Shown: piece by piece, positions 22,014-24,377 of the stretch
Position numbering within the stretch: the first letter of the stretch is position 1
Layout of the letters: each line of letters begins with the position of its first letter
Source of the DNA: JAIBJP01 sp035639875
Lineage (GTDB): Bacteria; Actinomycetota; Thermoleophilia; Gaiellales; Gaiellaceae
DNA length: 24,377 nt
Direction: 5' to 3'
Assembly (NCBI GenBank): GCA_035639875.1
Contig: DASQXE010000186.1
Location: 1-24,377 of the forward strand
The notes under the pieces: generated by a model
What the model was told of the DNA's origin: nothing
Database searches by the model: none
What the model saw: only the letters and a program-made list of their open reading frames with translations
Translations under genes and position numbers: made by a program

Positions 22014-22065
22014 ACTGCTTATGGAGACGATCGCTTTTCCGAGTCACCGAAGGGGGTTTGGAGAC

Positions 22066-23850
22066 ATGGCCCAGCTCGTTGCCGACTACGTTCTCGAGCG
22101 CCTCAGGCAATGGGGCGTTCATCGCCTGTACGGCTATCCCGGCGACGGCATCAACGGATTCCTGGGGGCGCTCGACCGCGCGGACGGCGATCCCGAGTTC
22201 ATCCAGGTGCGACACGAGGAGATGTCCGCGTTCATGGCGTGCGGGCACGCGAAGTTCACCGGCGAGGTGGGGGCCTGCATCGCCACGTCGGGCCCCGGCG
22301 CGATCCACCTCCTGAACGGGCTCTACGACGCGAAGCTCGACCACCAGCCGGTCCTCGCCGTCGTCGGGCAGCAGTCGCGCATGGCGCTGGGCTCCTCCTA
22401 CCAGCAGGAGGTGGATCTCCAGACGCTGTTCAAGGACGTCTCCGAATATGTCCAGGTCTGCATGGAGCCCGCACAGGCGCGCCATCTCGTCGATCGCGCG
22501 ATCCGCATTGCGCTCGACCGCAGGGGCGTCTCGACGATCATCTTCCCCAACGATCTCCAGGAGGAGAAGGCCGTGCCCACTCCGCCGCACGAGCACGGCG
22601 CCGTCTTCTCGAGTGTCGGCTATTCGCGGCCGCGGATCGTGCCCGCGGAGGGCGACCTACAGCGCGCCGCCGACGTCCTGAACCAGGGACAGAAGGTCGC
22701 GATGCTTGTGGGCCAGGGAGCACAGCACGCGGTCGACGAAGTTGTCGAGGCCGCTGAGCTTCTCGGCGCCGGCGTCGCCAAGGCGCTCCTGGGACGCGCG
22801 GTTCTGCCCGACGATCTCCCCTTCGTCACCGGCCCGATCGGGCTCCTCGGATCGAAGCCGAGCTACGACATGATGGTCGACTGCGACACGCTCTTCATGA
22901 TCGGCTCGAGCTTCCCGTACTCGGAGTTCCTGCCGAAGGAGGGGCAGGCTCGGGGCGTGCAGATCGACATCGACGCGACGATGATCGGGCTTCGCTACCC
23001 GATGGAGGTGCTTCTCGTCGGCGATGCGAAGGAGACGCTGCAGGCGCTGATTCCGCGTCTCGAGCGCAAGGAAGACCGCTCGTGGCGGAACCAGATCGAG
23101 AAGGACATCGAGGATTGGTGGCGGCTCACGGAGGAGCGGGCGATGATGGACGCCGATCCGGTCAACCCGCAGCGGGTCGTGCACGAACTCTCCAAGCAGC
23201 TACCGGACGGCTGCATCATCACGGCGGATTCGGGCTCGTCGACCAACTGGTTCGCGCGCCAACTGAAGATGCGGAAGGGAATGATGGCCTCTCTCTCGGG
23301 CACGCTCGCCAGCATGGGCCCCGGCGTTCCCTACGCGATCGCAGCGAAGTTCGCGCACCCGGAGCGGCCGGTGATCGCGTTCGTCGGCGACGGCGCGTTC
23401 CAGATGAACGGCATGAACGAGCTGATCACGGTCGCCAAGTACGTGGAGCGGTGGTCGGACCACAGGCTCGTCTTCTGCGTGTTCAATAACCAGGATCTCA
23501 ACCAGGTGACGTGGGAGCAGCGCGTCTTGGCGGGCGACCCGATGTTTCCGGGCACACAGCACATCCCGGATTTCCCGGCAGCCCGCTACGCCGAGCTCGT
23601 CGGCCTGCACGGGATCAAGGTCGACCGGCCCGAGGACCTCGCCGGCGCGTGGTCGGAGGTCCTGAGCGCCGACCGCCCCTCCGTGCTCGAGGTCGTCGTC
23701 GATCCCGAGATCCCGCCTCTGCCCCCGCACGTCACGATCACGGAGGCAAAGAAGATGGCCCGCGCAATGGTGAAGGGCGATCCGGAGCGTGTCGGCGTGA
23801 TGGAGAAGTCGCTCCGCGGGAAGCTGCAGGAGTTCCTGCCAGGGCGCTAA
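22066..23850 (+). CDS. TPP-dependent enzyme of the pyruvate oxidase / acetolactate synthase group
   Basis: A 594-residue thiamine-diphosphate enzyme. I chose ATG 22066 (GGAG upstream; product begins MAQLVADYVL) over ATG 22021, which adds residues lacking homology. The N-terminal Pyr domain has RLYGYPGDGINGFLGAL (20-36), the catalytic Glu in QVRHEEMSAFMA (47-58), and ATSGPGAIHLLNGLYDA (73-89). The central domain (190-330) shows a PoxB/IlvB-like fold. The PP domain has the TPP motif GDGAFQMNGMNEL (441-453) with NN at 474-475. Such proteins include pyruvate oxidase (PoxB/YdaP-like); a true acetolactate synthase usually has a regulatory partner, absent here. The next gene begins immediately after its TAA. 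Substrate is not certain; FAD and quinone dependence cannot be read from sequence alone. Confidence 0.88.
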   Translation: MAQLVADYVLERLRQWGVHRLYGYPGDGINGFLGALDRADGDPEFIQVRHEEMSAFMACGHAKFTGEVGACIATSGPGAIHLLNGLYDAKLDHQPVLAVVGQQSRMALGSSYQQEVDLQTLFKDVSEYVQVCMEPAQARHLVDRAIRIALDRRGVSTIIFPNDLQEEKAVPTPPHEHGAVFSSVGYSRPRIVPAEGDLQRAADVLNQGQKVAMLVGQGAQHAVDEVVEAAELLGAGVAKALLGRAVLPDDLPFVTGPIGLLGSKPSYDMMVDCDTLFMIGSSFPYSEFLPKEGQARGVQIDIDATMIGLRYPMEVLLVGDAKETLQALIPRLERKEDRSWRNQIEKDIEDWWRLTEERAMMDADPVNPQRVVHELSKQLPDGCIITADSGSSTNWFARQLKMRKGMMASLSGTLASMGPGVPYAIAAKFAHPERPVIAFVGDGAFQMNGMNELITVAKYVERWSDHRLVFCVFNNQDLNQVTWEQRVLAGDPMFPGTQHIPDFPAARYAELVGLHGIKVDRPEDLAGAWSEVLSADRPSVLEVVVDPEIPPLPPHVTITEAKKMARAMVKGDPERVGVMEKSLRGKLQEFLPGR

Positions 23851-24377
23851 GTGGCCACGCGCGCCATCCAGCGGGTCGAGGTCCCCGTCGGACGGCTCGA
23901 CGTTTCCGCATACACCGTCCCGACGGACGAGCCTGAATCCGACGGTACGTTCGAATGGGATTCGACGACGATCGTCGTCGTCGACGCGTATGCCGGCGGG
24001 GAGCACGGACTCGGGTACACGTACGGCCCCGCCGCCGCCGCGAAGCTCGTACAGGAGCTCCTCGTAGGCGTCGTCGGCGGTCGCGACGCGATGGACGTGG
24101 AGGGGACCTGGCTGGCGATGGGCGCCAAGCTACGGAACGCAGGTCGTCCCGGTCTCGGGTCGATGGCGATCGCCGCCGTCGACGTCGCGCTGTGGGACCT
24201 GAAGGCCCGCCTGCTCGGCGCGCCGCTCCTCGATGTCATCGGCGCGGTGCACGGAGCCGTACCCGTCTACGGCAGCGGCGGGTTCACGTCGTACTCGCCC
24301 GAGCTCGTGGCGGAGCAACTCGGCGGCTGGGCGGCAGCCGGGATTCCACGCGTGAAGATGAAGATCGGACGCGAGCC
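23851..24377 (+). CDS. Enolase-superfamily (mandelate racemase/muconate lactonising type) protein, 5' part
   Basis: GTG 23851 follows the TPP gene's TAA with no gap, and the frame stays open to the window end (175 residues seen). The N-terminal capping domain includes STTIVVVDAYAGG, GLGYTYGP, and the family signature AIAAVDVALWDLKARLLGAPL (positions about 108-129). The barrel begins near GGFTSYSPE, and the last visible residues VKMKIGREP carry the K-x-K catalytic motif of the mandelate racemase subgroup. Metal ligands lie beyond the window. It probably acts on an acid sugar or related carboxylate, and its coupling to the TPP enzyme suggests a shared catabolic step. The start is by coupling; no separate SD is seen. 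Confidence 0.85.
   Translation, partial: MATRAIQRVEVPVGRLDVSAYTVPTDEPESDGTFEWDSTTIVVVDAYAGGEHGLGYTYGPAAAAKLVQELLVGVVGGRDAMDVEGTWLAMGAKLRNAGRPGLGSMAIAAVDVALWDLKARLLGAPLLDVIGAVHGAVPVYGSGGFTSYSPELVAEQLGGWAAAGIPRVKMKIGRE

Overview
The window is high in G+C, with densely packed genes, GTG starts, four-base start/stop overlaps and several starts without a Shine-Dalgarno site. Gene content points to a monoderm actinobacterium: a Tad/Flp pilus operon with no outer-membrane secretin, and a wall-spanning M15-type peptidase. I would guess a deep-branching group such as Thermoleophilia/Gaiellales. That placement is inference, because no rRNA or tRNA gene is present.

Layout. Positions 1-3857 hold housekeeping and metabolic genes: the C-terminus of an NRAMP metal transporter, a peroxiredoxin-like protein, a convergent M20 amidohydrolase, and a three-gene unit (33-residue basic protein, VOC protein, diacylglycerol-kinase-like enzyme) divergent from the amidohydrolase across a 26-bp gap. 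A long perfect hairpin (3861-3898) closes that unit. Next, on the minus strand, is a membrane-anchored protein with an Ala/Asp/Pro-rich linker and a C-terminal M15-like zinc peptidase domain (3929-5488). A 387-bp non-coding region rich in stem-loops separates it from the Tad operon at 5876-15193: flp pilin, TadE, TadG, CpaB, CpaE/TadZ, CpaF/TadA, a vWA-TadB fusion, TadC and a 475-residue coiled-coil protein. No prepilin peptidase gene is in the window.

Positions 15190-17581 carry a degenerate Nudix-like gene (minus), a type IB topoisomerase, and a membrane protein gene broken by one extra G in a G run. Positions 17565-21968 form an envelope-sensing module: a histidine kinase and OmpR-type regulator (minus), divergent from an ABC exporter ATPase, its permease and a secreted Ig-like protein. 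The window ends with a TPP-dependent pyruvate-oxidase/acetolactate-synthase-like enzyme coupled to an enolase-superfamily gene that runs off the edge.

How the genes work together. The Tad genes encode a complete cytoplasmic and inner-membrane machine: CpaF motor, TadB/TadC platform, CpaE localiser, CpaB, and Flp/TadE/TadG pilins or pseudopilins. The divergent wall peptidase could open peptidoglycan for the pilus. The most unusual points are the MIDAS-bearing vWA domain fused to the TadB platform, the terminal coiled-coil gene, and the flp leader, where two upstream copies of an 8-mer are complementary to the flp ribosome-binding site. I see no CRISPR array, transposon, phage gene or integration site.
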